Below, in pieces: positions 12,229-25,505 of a stretch of 64,000 nucleotides of DNA; within the stretch, counting starts at the first letter, position 1, and every line of letters starts with the position of its first letter. A program made the translations under genes and the position numbers. Under the pieces are notes generated by a model that did no database searches, was not told the origin of the DNA, and worked only from the letters and a program-made list of their open reading frames with translations. Source of the DNA: Rhodamnia argentea (Eukaryota > Streptophyta > Magnoliopsida > Myrtales > Myrtaceae); the NCBI RefSeq assembly GCF_020921035.1, contig NC_063152.1, positions 24,130,887 to 24,194,886 on the forward strand. Direction: 5' to 3'.

Positions 12229-15200
12229 ATTTTGTTTTGTGAAAGGTTGGGAATTGAGAGTCCCGCTTACTTGATTTTATTTTCGTAGTAATTCACGAAA
12301 ATTATAGGAAAAATGTTGTACTTGATTTCATTTCTTCTTCGTTATTTTCTCCTCTTCTCGGACAAAACATTATAACAATTAGTTAAATTTCAGATTGCCA
12401 TTTTCAAACGTTCCTTTTTTTTTTTATGTGGATCCAAATTCCTTGTCACTATTATTGTAATAACAAGGAGTTTTGCGAGTGTGCTAAAAGAGGTATTGAC
12501 GAAAATCAACGCATGCTGAGATAGTGCAACTTTAGGCAATTGAAGAATTGATCCGAGATTGATTTAAATTGACCGAAGGGCTACATTGAAATTTCAAGCA
12601 AAAGTTTAAGACTCGATTAGCAAAATAGAAAAGTTGTTAAGACTGAATTGCTATATGTATAGCAGTGTTGTGATTCATGGGATGATTTTCTGGAATTGTT
12701 TGACCCCGTTAACCTTCTTCTTAATTGCTTGGAGCTTCGAGGGGCATAATGGCCAACCACCACCACACGAACCTTTTGAGGACTTGTGGTGGAGGTCTAG
12801 TTCGAGCTCCGTGGGGGAGGAGCTATTCAATTTCAACCCGTGAACTTCCTCTTTATTGAAAGTTTGGCCCATAATTAGTGTCTAATTTCTTTCAGGCCCT
12901 TGATTTTTGCCGTCAGGAACAAAACACGTTGGGTGTAGACAAGGAAGGAGTTAAACACCGTGTTGAGTTGACCAGTACATATGATCCGATGTTGACTGTG
13001 AATACAGTCGATAGTCAAGCATCAGCATCGAAAGCCATGAGACGGCAAAACTTTCATCCTTCGGTTGATGGCCGAGTTAGTGTCGGTCGAGCCGACAAGC
13101 ATTGACATCGACCGACGAAGTTTGGCTGAAATCGAAAAGGCCGCGAGAATCAAAATTAGCGGGAACACTCGTTGAAGCCAAACGCTCGGGCAGGATCGAT
13201 TGTCAAAGGTGTTGAATGACGGTGGCAGTCAAGTCAATATATGAGCTCTTGAAATGGAATCTTTCTGCCATTTTTATTTCCAATCTCTTCCGATGCTCAT
13301 TTCCCTGTTTTCGATCCAACTCGGCCCTTGTCCTTCTGAAAAGATCCGATCCGTGCCGTCTGTGGCGGATTCATTTCATCAGTCTTGGAACCCAACCACC
13401 GAATCCCTCCTTCCTTTCTTGGTGGACTGCAGCGTCCAACCGGTGCCGTTGATCGGTCGAGGCACGACAATCCTCGATGTCGAGCGGACGACAAGAACAA
13501 CAACAAAGGGAAGAAAAAAGAACAGTCGCCGTCGAATTGGCCTTCTTTTCCGGGTGGTGGTGGTGGGACTCTGCTTTTGACATAAGAAAGTTGGTCTTTT
13601 TCTCAACAACCCAAAAAAAAAAAAAACAAACTTTGTAAAGAGACAAAAACCAAAAAGCTAAAAACCCTTTTTTTTTCCTCGTACGGCACGCATAATTCCA
13701 TCGCTCTCGTTGTTTTTTTTTTTTTTCATTATTTTTCATTTGATCCCAGTCAACAAATGCCGGCCATTTGCACTTTCAGCTAAAAAAAAAATTAAGACAC
13801 TCTCCAAAATTCCAGAAAATTCGAAATCGTATCAATCCGTATTAAAAAGTTAAATATTTTTCGGCGCACGATATTCCCCAAAAAAAATTAATTAATTAAT
13901 AATTTTGAGCGGTTAAAGGGCCTACCAGTGCTTCTAACCAAAAAGTCGTACGGTTCACGAGAGAGAAACGAGTTGTTAGAGCTGATTAATAATCGAAAAA
14001 ATTGGAATCATCAGAATTCCTACGCGAATGGCCTTGTCTAATAATTACGAAATTCTAGGATCCGATCACAAGCAAAACCATTGCGCTCTCAAATTTGCCA
14101 CAAACATTTCTACCTCCTGCCTTATAAATCTCCAAACGTAAATTTTTTATCTTCTTCGGAAGGCTAATTTTTATTTTTTGGGCGTCTTCCTTCCACGTCT
14201 TTTTATTGAAGCTGAACTATGCTGTTATGGCGGACATTGATTTGAGGTTCTCCTCTCGGCTCTCAAACAAAAGTTAATTCCATAAGTATCCGCCATTTGT
14301 AATTTGGCAGTGGTACGAAATGGAATTATTCTCCACATTATCCTTTTCCTCTCTCTTAACTTTTGGGAAAGTAAAGCATAATTGAAAAGCGAAAATTCAT
14401 GATATTTTTACTAGGATACCCTCAAACCCAAACCTATCATTAAGTTTAATCATCGATATGTTTCATCTAAGTAGCTCCGACACCGACACAAACACGCGAC
14501 ATGTGACATTACATGGTACGATACGCCGACACGTCATTTTTTAAAAATAGAGAATTTCGACATATTAGGATACGTTGTATATTAAATGCATATTTTCTTA
14601 TATACATGGTAAAGAGCCGTATATTAATTTTAGAGGGACTGGATATATGACAAAAGTATATATGTATATATATATATATATTTATAAATTTATATTTGAT
14701 CCCTAATTTATTGAAAATACCTAAAACTAAACCCGTACATGTCGAAATGACGTGTTGAGATATTGAACTTGCATGTTGCCGGCGTGTCCGGAGCCATGAT
14801 CACGTGTTAGCGACATGTGGAGAAGTGTCGAAGCGTGTCGGACACGACACGACACAAGACGATTCGTAGATTTCTGAAGAGTGTCAAGATTTCATAATGT
14901 TGCATGGATCATGCAATAAGGAAGATAAAAATAGCAGCTCCAGAAAGAAGGAAAAAAGTGAAGTCATGCATACGTATGCGTATGCTCATTTATTGAGAAA
15001 AGGAAAAAATTATTCATGCATAATTATGTATAATTATTATTATTATTATTATTATTATGTTTTTCTATGAGCCGAAGGACGAGGAGGAGAGCGTTGATTA
15101 CAGCTGTCTTCACGACCTCTCTGTCCCTCTCATTTTCTTGCCTTTTCCTTCCTCTGCTTCTTCTTCCTTCCCCTCTCTCTCTCTCTTCACCCATTTCTTT

Positions 15201-15350
15201 ATTCTCTCCTCCATTGCATCTTCGCAGAACAGAACACGACTTCATCACACAAAAACAAACATCACAAGCATCGCATTATACTAATCCCCCCTCATGATTT
15301 TACTAATCCAAGGATAGTTGTATTCATCTCGATTTCCATTGTCCCCACCA
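12229..15350. other. Intergenic DNA upstream of the ASG1-like gene
   Basis: No gene is supported. Overlapping frames at 13216-13739 on both strands come from one moderately GC-rich patch and poly-A/T runs; none shows a family motif. From 14465 to 14870 a repeat rich in GTGTCGG/CCGACAC words is present, with CGACACCGACAC near the left end and GTGTCGGACACG near the right. It is probably an old terminal-repeat element. Confidence 0.45.
15031..15058. repeat. (ATT)n microsatellite
   Basis: About nine tandem ATT units in the presumed promoter of the ASG1-like gene. Confidence 0.9.
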
Positions 15351-15359
15351 CCCCCATTC

Positions 15360-15769
15360 TAGCTTGAGCTTCCCTGTCTCTCTCTCTCTCTCTCTCTCCT
15401 TCTCTGTCTGTCTTATCTTAGAATTGAATGCACATGCACAGGGTTGTGGGAAAAAACCCATTTCTTCCTTCTTGAAATGGAGGCGAATAATGCAGGCAGA
15501 GTATCGTTTTCAGGTAGGGAGCTAGATTTGTTTTTTATGGGCAGGTAACATGCATACCCTCCCATCTATCCATGGATGTGCGTGTGTGACTTGACCCATA
15601 TTTTTATTTTCTCTCTAGAGAGAGAGAGAAAGAGAGACGGAGGGAGCTTGGCTTGTCCTCGTGATCCGTCTCACAGTATACGTGACATCCTAGGCGGAGG
15701 GATTGGCTTATTATTGATCTGTTTTGTTCAACTAATACCCACTAATCATAACTCACCATCTTTCTCTCT

Positions 15770-15805
<36 letters not shown>

Positions 15806-18069
15806 TTCTGATTTCTGAGCCCAAACCGTAATTGGGTTTTTGCTGCTGACTTATGCAGGTCCGAAATTGTAATGCTTCGTTGAGAGTTTTTCTGTCTCTG
15901 CTCTGTGATGTTGGTTGTGACTTGTGAGAACTTCTTGAAGATGAGAAGTGGGATCGGTACTCTTTCTTGAGGTTCAAGGGGTGAGTTTAGTTTTCTTTAA
16001 TTTTGCTTGGTTCGAGGATTCTTGACTTTGCTTATCCGTTTCTCCTTGTTGCTGTCTGCGTTAAGTTGCTTTTTATTGTGGCTTAAGGCTTGTTATATCC
16101 TATTTTGACTCTGTGAGTGTGTTTTACATTTGCAATTCATGGCCTGTGTTTTTTCAGTACTCTCCAATTAGCTAAGGCAGCTAGTTTAGGGCTGAATGGC
16201 CTTTTCTTCTCATGCCATTTCTGTAGAGATCTATGGTCAAAGTGCTGCTCATGCCTTGAAAATTAGCTTCTCTTTGGTTGTTCATGCCACGAAAATATGT
16301 AATTAGCTTCTTTACCAGGAAGTTTTGATACATTTGGTGAAAAATTCATAAGCTTCACCGCTGGATTGGTGGATGTATTCCATGTCAAAGGGCTTCTTCA
16401 ATTGAGTCGCTGGGAATTTTGTATGCCCCATCTTGTAATTGTTTTACTTCTTCATCTTAATGTTAGTGAATGATCAAAGGATATGGAGAATGTTTATATG
16501 CCTGTAAGGGCACAATCAGACCGATGATCACACCAGACCAGGTTATGGTCATTATTCTATATCTTGGTCCCGAGATGAACTCTTTATCGGGATAAAAAAA
16601 ATGCATGTCTGCTGCAGAAGAGATGAGAAACCAGGTTTGTACGTGTTTGATTTGTATGGAATAGGTCCTTCACGTTTGTGTGGTAAAAGCCTTTTACTTT
16701 AAGTGCTTAATCCGGATTACACTTGGACTCTTCCAGGCATTTATTTGAGCGTCTTCCCGTGTACGTTAGCCTACATTCAGCCTGTAAATTCATTCGAATT
16801 TGTATCCTGGCAAAAAGAAAAGTTAACTTTCAGTTCTCATTGAGTGAATACCACTTTACTGCCAATTGCCATCTCCTTTAAACTTCTTTGAATGTATTCT
16901 TTTAGTTGGTATCAGAATATTAATTGTCATGGAGAATTCTAAGAATGGTGAAGTAAGTTTTTAATGAACTGAATCCCCACATTCTGTCGAGTTTGCTATT
17001 TCCTGGTTGAGGTTAATTGCTGTTATCTATGAGGTAGACTGACCTACCTATGTTGTCAAAATCATTGCTTCAACTGAACGTAATCTTTGTGACTGTCTAA
17101 GAGGTGATTAGAATAGATCAGATACAAACTCCGTGAGTGCCATTTCTGGACCAACCACCTGATTGTTATGGCTGTTAAGACTACCTGAAAATATGAAATC
17201 AAATATATTTCACTGATGTTCCAGCAGGGCCATATTCATGTAGCTGGATATTCTCTCCCGCTCTTGGTTTTATAGCATGTTTTGTGTACATTCTATATTT
17301 TTTTAGTTCCAATAAGCATGCCATTTGCAGAGATTCAATGTGAACTGAAGTTCAAGAGTTGTTACGAATACTTGAGTAACTCGAGGAATATATGTTGAAC
17401 CAAAGGATGCAGGGATTCTTTCTGATTTTCAATGTTATTACTTCAAATGTTAGTTGAATACTATTTGCAAGACTTTGCTTATTTCCTCTGATTTCCTCTG
17501 ACACTAGGGAAACTACAAATGCTAGAATTGCCTTGTCGTGGTCTGAAATTTTGTTTCCAGTTCTCAGTTATTCAGCATCTCATTGTAGCATTGCTCATTT
17601 AATTGCTTTAGGCTGCATTTGTTGGTTTTTCTGCATGAACAGGAAACAGATAATAAAGATGCTAAGACAAAAAATTACTTACTTTAGAAGCAACAGTACT
17701 TTGTAGTGCTTCTTGGCCAAAGATTAAATGCCCTAGCAATCGCAAGAGATCTGCATGGAGAACTGTGCTGTCTGGACAAACATCTTGGATGCAACTTCAT
17801 GGCTTTAACTTATATGATTATTCAGCTTATATAAGAAACTCTTTGCACTTAATAAATTCATTTGATATCATCCATTCTTTTATTTTCAGCTGCTGTTAGA
17901 TTTCATATCTTATATGGAAAGCCATTTTTATTCAAGCTACCAAATTACGTCATCATCTCTAACTATTTAATGCTCTTTGTTTGATTTTCATCCATCCTTT
18001 CTTGCATCTCAGGTTTCAGCCATTTAAGTCAAGCTTCTCATCCTAATGAAGAAATTTTTGTGACCCGTA
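15360..18069 (+). promoter_or_regulatory. Leader of the ASG1-like gene: CT/GA tracts, short uORFs and a 2-kb 5'UTR intron
   Basis: CT-rich initiator-type sequence at 15377-15400 and GA runs at 15617-15640 and 15770-15802 precede a good donor (AAGGG|GTGAGT) with the intron starting at 15981. An acceptor (TTGCATCTCAG) ends it at 18012, leaving 57 leader bases before the ATG at 18070. Two upstream ATGs open short frames before the intron: 15429 (15 codons) and 15477-15548 (23 residues, starting MEANNAGRVSF). The transcription start is not determinable from sequence. No convincing open frame exists within the intron. Part of the intron (about 17340-17765) recurs at 22560-22990. Confidence 0.6.
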
Positions 18070-19713
18070 ATGGATCCTCAGGCTTTCATCAGGTTATCCA
18101 TCGGCTCACTGGGATTGAGGTTCCCCGGATCGACTCTAAACTCTGTCAAATCTGGGATCCAACCATTCTCTTCTTCATGTGTGTGTGAGATTCGCCTCCG
18201 AGGTTTCCCTGCTCAGACACTAACAATCCCCTTGGTGTCCAATCCCGAAGCTACCCCAGATTGTCAGAGCATTGCTTCGAGCTTTTATCTCGAAGAATCT
18301 GATCTGAAAGCCTTAACTGCACCCGGCTGTTTCTATAGCTCTCAGGCATATCTCGAGATTTCTGTATTCACGGGAAGGAAGGGATCCCACTGCGGTGTTG
18401 GCAACAAAAGACAGCAACTTGGGACGTTTAAGTTGGAGGTGAGTCCTGATTGGGGCAAGGCAAAACCCGTTATCCTTTTCAATGGGTGGATAGGTATCGG
18501 CAAGAGTAAGCTGGATAGCGGACAACCTGGAGTGGAACTTCACTTGAGAGTGAAGCTAGATCCTGATCCTAGATACGTCTTCCAGTTTGAGGATGTGACC
18601 AGACTGAGCCCTCAAATAGTTCAGCTTCAAGGATCCATCAAACAACCTATTTTTAGTTGCAAGTTCAGCCACGACAGGTGATATGAAGTACATAGTTTAT
18701 CTTTCAATCCCTTAATGAGCAGTAATTCATCACCATAGTCTCCTTCTTAATGCCTGAAGAGATAAATCAAGTTTGCGTGCAAGAAATTGAGGAGAGATTG
18801 TGAACGAATATAGTTGAATGAAGTGTAGTTCTGGATTCATTGATATATGATGCAAGTGCACATAGAATCGTCAATGTGTAGAAAAGCATCTTATTTCTCT
18901 GCAAACAAAATGAGGCATTTTATAAATGAATTTTGGTCTTAATTGAGTCATATCCTGGGTCACTGATTCATTGATGATATGGAGGTCAAGTCTTTCAGAC
19001 CACCTGAAAATTCTGTCATTAATCATAGGGTCCCCCAGGTTGACCCGTTGAGCACTTACTGGTCAGTCGACGGTTCAGATCAAGAGACCGAAAGAAGAGA
19101 GAGAAAGGGATGGAAGGTGAAGATACACGATTTGTCTGGCTCAGCTGTGGCTGCAGCCTTCATAACTACTCCTTTTGTGCCCTCAACAGGTTGTGACTGG
19201 GTAGCAAAATCTAACCCAGGTGCTTGGCTGATCGTCCGGCCTGATCCCTGTAGGCCCGAGAGCTGGCAGCCCTGGGGAAAGCTTGAAGCATGGCGCGAAC
19301 GTGGCTTGAGAGACTCTATTTGCTGCCGGTTCCGGCTCCTCTCAGAAGGGCAAGAAGGAGGAGAATTGCTTGTGTCTGAGATCAACATAAATGCCGAAAA
19401 GGGCGGGGAGTTTTTCATAGACACAGATAGGCAGATGAGAGCATCTGGGCAGACCCCGATACCGAGCCCAAGAAGCAGTGGCGACTTCGGTGGACTGAGC
19501 CCCGTCGTTGGTGGCTTCGTTATGTGTTGTAAAGTCCGAGGGGAAGGAAAGAACAGCAAGCCGTTGGTGCAATTAGCAATGCGGCACGTGACCTGTGTGG
19601 AAGATGCGGCCATTTTCATGGCGCTTGCGGCAGCTGTTGATCTTAGCATTGAAGCTTGCAGGCCTTTCCGGAGGAAGATGAGGAGAGTGTCTCAGACACG
19701 GCATTCGTGGTAG
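18070..19713 (+). CDS. ASG1: DUF1005 protein, ASG1 (abiotic stress gene 1) type
   Basis: Exons 18070-18677 and 19029-19713 give 430 residues. The start MDPQAFIRLSIGSLGLRFPG is the usual start of this plant family. Exon 1 ends CGACAG|GTG in phase 2. The acceptor CATAG|G at 19028 restores Arg and gives DR-VPQVDPLS, matching the remembered ASG1 sequence DRVSQVDPL. An acceptor 30 bases earlier (TTTCAG, exon start 18999) is also in frame and would add ten residues. Conserved blocks include YVFQFEDVTRLSPQIVQLQG, ERRERKGWKVKIHDLSGSAV, GCDWVAKSNPGAWLIVRPD, and CVEDAAIFMALAAAVDLSIE near the C terminus. DUF1005 proteins are often loosely labelled 'formin-like', but no FH2 domain is present. Arabidopsis and potato ASG1 are reported as ABA/salt-responsive; the biochemical role is unknown. 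Confidence 0.93.
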
Positions 19714-21784
19714 GAGGAGAAAAGACTCTGACTGATGAATTTTACATGAACATTGACTGGCTTCGGTTCTTCTCTTGTTGCGTCTTGTGACTGGTTAACA
19801 GTTGCCCTGATGATGTACATAATTTCTTGCTTTTCTAAACTTGAACACCAGTCGCTTATATCGTTTCATGGGGCCGACCGGAACAATCGCTGCCAACAAA
19901 GCCAGTGACAAATGTGAATTAATGAAATTTCAGCAATGTCACTCTGTGTATTTTCTAACTGGGGAGTAAGGACTCAGCTTTAGAGGGTGATCTTTGACAC
20001 TTCAAGATGTTTCTACTTTGTTTAGACTATGATTTCAGATAAAGTAGACATTAATAGAACACTTCCCCTTGTGTTTGATGATGATGATTATAGGCATAGC
20101 CTTAGCACTGATAATATGAACTTGTTGACGCGATTGATGACCCAATTAAGGGTCGAAAATAAAAATGAGAGCTCTTAATGATATGGTTGTTTGATAATCT
20201 TATAAAGGATTGATTTAGATAACTAGATTAAGTCAGAAATCCACTTGATCTGGTAAGCAAGTAAGAAATTAATTAATTCGTACGATAGAAAAATAACATT
20301 CGGCAATCACAATCCCGCCAAATATATCGATAAAATCAATCGATAATGGCGATTTTTCCTATGCTTGGCAAGAGATCGATGATATTTAGCTCTCTTAGTT
20401 TCAACTATCATCCACCAACTTTTTGTTCTTGTTTTCAGCACTTAAGATCATTAGCACTTAAAACTCAAATATTCAGCACTGAATCTTCAGTTTTACCAAA
20501 AGGGGTAGGTTAGGTTCTCCCTGATAACCTACCTAAGTGGTTTGTGCACTGACATTTTCCTAGACCAAGGAATGGCGAGCAGTCTTCAATTAGTCTGCAA
20601 CGAGCGGCCTTACTCAAGACGACTCCAGCATCAAGGCTCATCTCAAAATGAATCAAGTGCCTGTCCGTTCAACAGGTTCTAGCCCAGCCTTGCCTAGACT
20701 CCGGACTTCAGTTCAAGACTCATCGATGGAGCAAAAAAGCCAGAGGATGGACGGCAGCATCAACCAAGCATCGCTTATTTTCCAACTGTTCACTGTACAT
20801 GACGTGTTTCCCCTCTTAGTTTCGGATGCAACCAAGAGACACAACGAAGAAAATCGTATCGTTCTCTAGAAAGAAAATCAAACGAAGAAATAATTCCTCT
20901 GAGACTGCGACCGGTAGCTCATTCCAAATTCAGAGAAAAGGAGGGGTAGGAGTTTCCAGTCAAGGAAAGCCAAACTAATGCATCCATTATGTCAAGCATT
21001 CTACTCAATTTCACCTTCACTTTTCAAGCTTCAAAACTCGATGTCCCAGACTAGAAAAAACAGGCTGCCGCAAATTTCGGTTCAGGCGGCTTGTTAAGCA
21101 AAGTAAACCCACAAGAAGAGACTTAACTTTTGGTTTTTCCCTCGCAGTCTTTTTCGTTATATTGACCAGCACAACGGGAGCGTTCACTCAACATCGCCAA
21201 CTGCAGCCCACTTGGCTGATTACCTCTAATGAAGCCTGTAAAACTACCAAAGAACATTTTTCCAGAAGCAAGCAATATTCAAGCTCGTTAATGCGCCAAT
21301 AGAGAAGATCATTAACGATTTAAGCTGCTGAACGCTGCTATTCAGGATAACCAGTCATTACCTAAATGAATCACCAATATGATGTATTAAAGCACAAACA
21401 TACCCCTCTGTTCTTCGGATGAAAGAATCAATCTTTCGGTTTAATCGTCGCAGAGATTTGAATGCAAAGGCCAACAAAGCTATAATTGCAGATTTCATTC
21501 AACAATCACGACATCTGATTGTGAGCATATCTCATATATGCCTTAAGAACTCATATTACCGAATTTGCACACACCTTAAATTAATAGAGCATACCACAGA
21601 AGTGAAGCTCTCGACCAGGAGGTGTGCACAGCAAATAACAGCCTAGATCTCACATTAAAACTCTACTGTTTGAAAACCCAGTACAGCAGTGGAGGGTACA
21701 AGTTCCAGAATTAAGTCGACACACATCATGTTCCATAAAAATTACTGGGTTCATGTAACTAGAGTGTATTGCCTCCATCAGTTG
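19714..21784. other. Region between the convergent ASG1-like and cofactor A genes
   Basis: It holds the 3' UTRs of both neighbours and about 1.5 kb of AT-rich DNA. The open frames at 20648-20869, 21419-21646 and 21689-21919 lack motifs; the last runs antisense over cofactor A exon 3 and its UTR. Confidence 0.55.
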
Positions 21785-24700
21785 CTAAGCCTCAGTGCTC
21801 TGAAAAAAGCGTTCGACATCTGCTATAGTGCTTCGAGCTTCCTCAATTTCAATGCCTTCCTTCTGATTTGCCTCCTCCAGTTCGGCCTGACATTGGGCGT
21901 TACGCTCAGTGAACTATGATACCGCGTGCCAGCCGAAAGATATGTGATTCAGACTTAGGGGGAAAAAATGATACCATACCAAAGTGGCTTTTAAATCAGC
22001 CAGTGAAGCCTCCAAGCGCTTGCGACAGTCTGGGATCATCATCCTTGATTCAGCAAGTACATTTTCCTACAGGGGAGGATGAAATCAGAGATGATAGACC
22101 AACTCAATTAATGGGAACAAACAAATTATGAGTAGTACACAAAACTCAAAATCAAATCAAAAGGACCGATTCTCCAAATAACATTTTCAGACTCAACATA
22201 TCCATCCAGCACTACAACTATCATTCCATGTAAGAGCAGAAGAATTCAATCTTTTTTCTATCTTAGATTTCTAGCACACTGCAAAGGCAGAAGGATAGAT
22301 CCCTTTTCTCTAGTCGAAGCAGGTAAGGATACACAGTTTCTGTCTACAAGGAGAATACAAAAATTCAGATGGAAGCTCTGTTTACTGCCAATTAGGGACC
22401 AGCCCCATGATTCTTATGGTGATAGCCTGCAAATACGGAACCCAATTTAATTAACTGATAAATAACCTGGTAGCACTATAATCCATATAGCTGGACTTGG
22501 CAACAGTCAGACATTTAAATGTTTTTTAAGCTCCTTTAAGTATTACAATGAGAGATAAGATGTGAACTTAAGTATTAGAGCCATTAGAAATTCTCGAGAA
22601 ACTAGAAGAATTTAAGTTGAACTCAAGCACGCCATTACAAATCCATGAGAAACTAGAAAAATTTAGGTTGAACTGAAGCATGCAAGGATACTTGTGTATT
22701 TTCAAAGCTATTGTTTCAGATGGTAGTTGAATACTCTGCTAAACTTTGCTTAGTGCCTCAGATTCCATCTGCAACTGGGGAAATTACAAATGCTAGTATG
22801 GCCATGTCATGGTCTGAATTTTCTATTCTAGATGTCATCTGTCAGTATCACATTGTACTGTGGCTCAGTTGATTGTTTTAGGCTGCATTTGTTGTTTTCT
22901 GCTTGAATGACGAACATATGATAAAGGCTGCATTAGTCATGATTCTCGACCAAAGAGTAATGCTAAGATGATTGTGCAGATGGAACAATCTTTCTTGGTG
23001 ATCTCTTGCTATTGCAGGCCGAATCCAAAAAGGGTAGCTGACAAGAGGTATAATGATGCAAGTTTAAGGAAGATAAAGACCGGAAAAATGACAACAGGGT
23101 GATTCAGAAATGACAGAAAAAATATCCATAACACTCCCGAGATCTTAATCATGGTGAAAAATCATTTCCATACACTCATTACTGTCATGAATCTCTTAGA
23201 TTACACCACAAGAGAGGAAAAACTGTGTGTTTCCTCATGAGTAATTTTCATTGTTCAAGAGACTGAAGAATCATCCAGGGAAAATTGTGGTCAGCCCCAA
23301 AACTCACTAAAGCTGTTTCATACTGACCGAGCTAAGTAACATGGGCTTGTAACTAAGTGAAGATTTTGAACTTCTGAAAACTCGAATATACCAGGTTTCA
23401 CGTTCTATATTGTTTAATAATTTGTAGTCAATATAATACCAACAAAATTCAGTAACAAGCGCATTGCCAATTACATCAATTGCAAAAAACGGTGTCCACC
23501 ATTTTAAATGACTAGTTTGGCAGGGACAGCCGTTACTGCTGATATTTTGGCTCAACAGCATCTGGACAAAACTATCATCTGAAAGTTTGAAGTTCATTCT
23601 TGGACCAAAATAATGCGACATCAAGCCATAACTCATGTGGAAGGAGCACCTCATTCTTGTGCTTCTACTGCATCTCAAATAGTGCACCTCAAAAGAAGCC
23701 CAAGTACGCTATAATTTCACGAAGTTGGTAAATGAGGGTGCCAAAGAGGCAAGGTAAACTTAATGCCTACAATTATTTTATAGAATTGTGTTTCTACTCT
23801 TTAAAAAGTATAGATTAAATATTTAAGATAAATAGTATACACGTTTCTAACAAGCACATGGCTGTTATCTAGCAATGAGAGTACCAAATTAAGAGCTAAG
23901 AATGAGAGTTTAGTGACATATAATAGATTTTGGTCAAATAAGCTTCATTCGTACATTGCTGATGAATATACTTATTTCCAAACAGAAAGGGAACAGCCTA
24001 AAGCTTATAGATTCTAATTAGAGGTTGTAATCACTAAATCCAGCCCCAACAAAGATGTCTCCAGCCAATGAGCACTCTTGGCTTTGAACTAAAATCCTAT
24101 ACCATTCTCGGCTTTTTGGCTAAAACCAAGTTTTCAGTTCAAATCCTTCTTTAGATGACAGGATTGCCTTTAACCCAGCGAAACTTCACAAAATTGAAAC
24201 CCACTGCATCAAATCTCAAAACTCAAACAGGAGCTTGATGCTGCGTGTGACATAATAAAGGAGAAGTTAACGGAACGACCAAATCAAACATGCTATATTC
24301 GGAAAAGCCTACAGAGCTCTTTCCATGATTATTTCTTTATAGAGAACAGAAAAAGACTTCGAGGGGAAGCAATCTCTTTTTTTTCCAAATGCTGAACCGT
24401 GGACATGCTAGCAGCAACATTCATCCACAGAGAAAAAAATCAATTTCTTGTATGAAACATGAAGAATGAGAAGGTGCAACCCCGAGTAGACAATCTTTGC
24501 ATAAACAGATACACTAGTGGAAAATGCATATCTCCACTAATACATAACACCGTGCAAATCAAAACTTTCAGCTAAAGTCAAGGATTCAGAACAGGTTTAG
24601 GAACAGAAGTTAATAAGTCAATACACATACCAAGCCATTGTGGTAGAAACTTCTGACCATGATCAAGGCTGATCTTAACTCGTCGTATCAACATCTTGAA

Positions 24701-25124
24701 TAATAAATATTCACGTCACCACCTCACCAGTCTATTGGAGCACATTAATGTCGAAGCTCAATAAGCGATAAGCACACTACAGAATTGTGCTTCCATGCAC
24801 TACAAATCATCAATTTATGAAACCTGTATCCACAAGTTCTAATCGCGGCATTCCTACTTAAACCTTGAAACGGTCACAATCTGGACAAAGATCAAAGAGA
24901 CAGCCCCGACTACCACAAATCATCATAAAAAAACCAGAGTTCAGCGAACACGAGAAAATGGTTTCAAATACCTGTTGCTTAAGGTCATAGGGGTCAGCCC
25001 CTTTCTCCTTCATCTCTGCCGTCTTCGCAGCTTCTCTCTCGACCTCCTTCTCATAAGAATGCAGCTCCTTAACGACGCGCTTGCAAGTGCCCGTCTTGAT
25101 TTTCAAGTTCCTAACCGTTGCCAT
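21785..25124 (-). CDS. TFCA: Tubulin-folding cofactor A (TBCA/TFCA, KIESEL)
   Basis: Three coding exons on the minus strand, all joined in phase 0: 25124-24972, 22066-21980 and 21886-21785, giving 113 residues, the same length I recall for Arabidopsis TFCA. Exon 1 encodes MATVRNLKIKTGTCKRVVKE and ends DPYDLKQQ before CAACAG|GTATTT. Exon 2 begins ENVLAESRMMIPDCRKRLEA after CTGTAG. Exon 3 begins AELEEANQKEGIEIEEARST and ends FFQSTEA. The protein is a short helical bundle that captures beta-tubulin during alpha/beta-tubulin dimer assembly in the cytosol. Intron 1 is unusually long (2905 bp, 22067-24971) and carries sequence related to the ASG1-like leader intron. A further leader intron is likely: donor GACTG|GTAAG with the intron starting at 25505, acceptor GGGGCAG ending it at 25127, two bases before the ATG. 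Confidence 0.95.
22560..22990 (+). repeat. Diverged copy of part of the ASG1-like leader intron
   Basis: Shared words, in the same plus orientation and order as 17340-17765, include TAGTTGAATACT (17451 and 22724), AACTACAAATGCTAG versus AATTACAAATGCTAG, and TAGGCTGCATTTGTTG. Inside this block a roughly 60-bp unit ending in GAAACTAGAARAATTTARGTTGAACT is repeated twice in tandem (about 22580-22685). It lies within cofactor A intron 1, antisense to that gene. Confidence 0.7.
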
Positions 25125-25505
25125 CGCTGCCCCACATCAAAGATTAAAAAAAAAAAACCTTTTTCAGAATTGGGTTTCAGATTTAAGCAAACAGCATTGG
25201 AACTGATGCTAGAAAACTTGAAGTGGCTGCATTTTGTTCTATCTCTCCATGTGAAAGCTATTTCAAACGACGGCCATAGAGGGATCATCCCCATTCAGCA
25301 TTTCTCACCGAAACCAGTATGAAGGGTTCGTGCGTCAAAGGAGGGAGGAGCATTTCTAGCTCTTCTGATTCGAGAGAAGCGAAACGAAAGAATCAAATTC
25401 ACTTCGAGGCTCATGTTTGGGAGATTCGACGCAAAAAATATGATCTTCCGAACTTCTGATTCACAGAACAAGATCCGGGTTATTCAGAGAGAGAGAGAGG
25501 CTTAC

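Noticed and set aside
14640-14695. AT-alternating run as a possible regulatory or origin element
   Set aside because: It is a simple (TA)n microsatellite-like stretch in an AT-rich intergenic region, with no associated motif.
19080-19649. 189-codon minus-strand frame opposite ASG1 exon 2
   Set aside because: It is antisense to a strongly conserved DUF1005 exon and has no recognisable motif.
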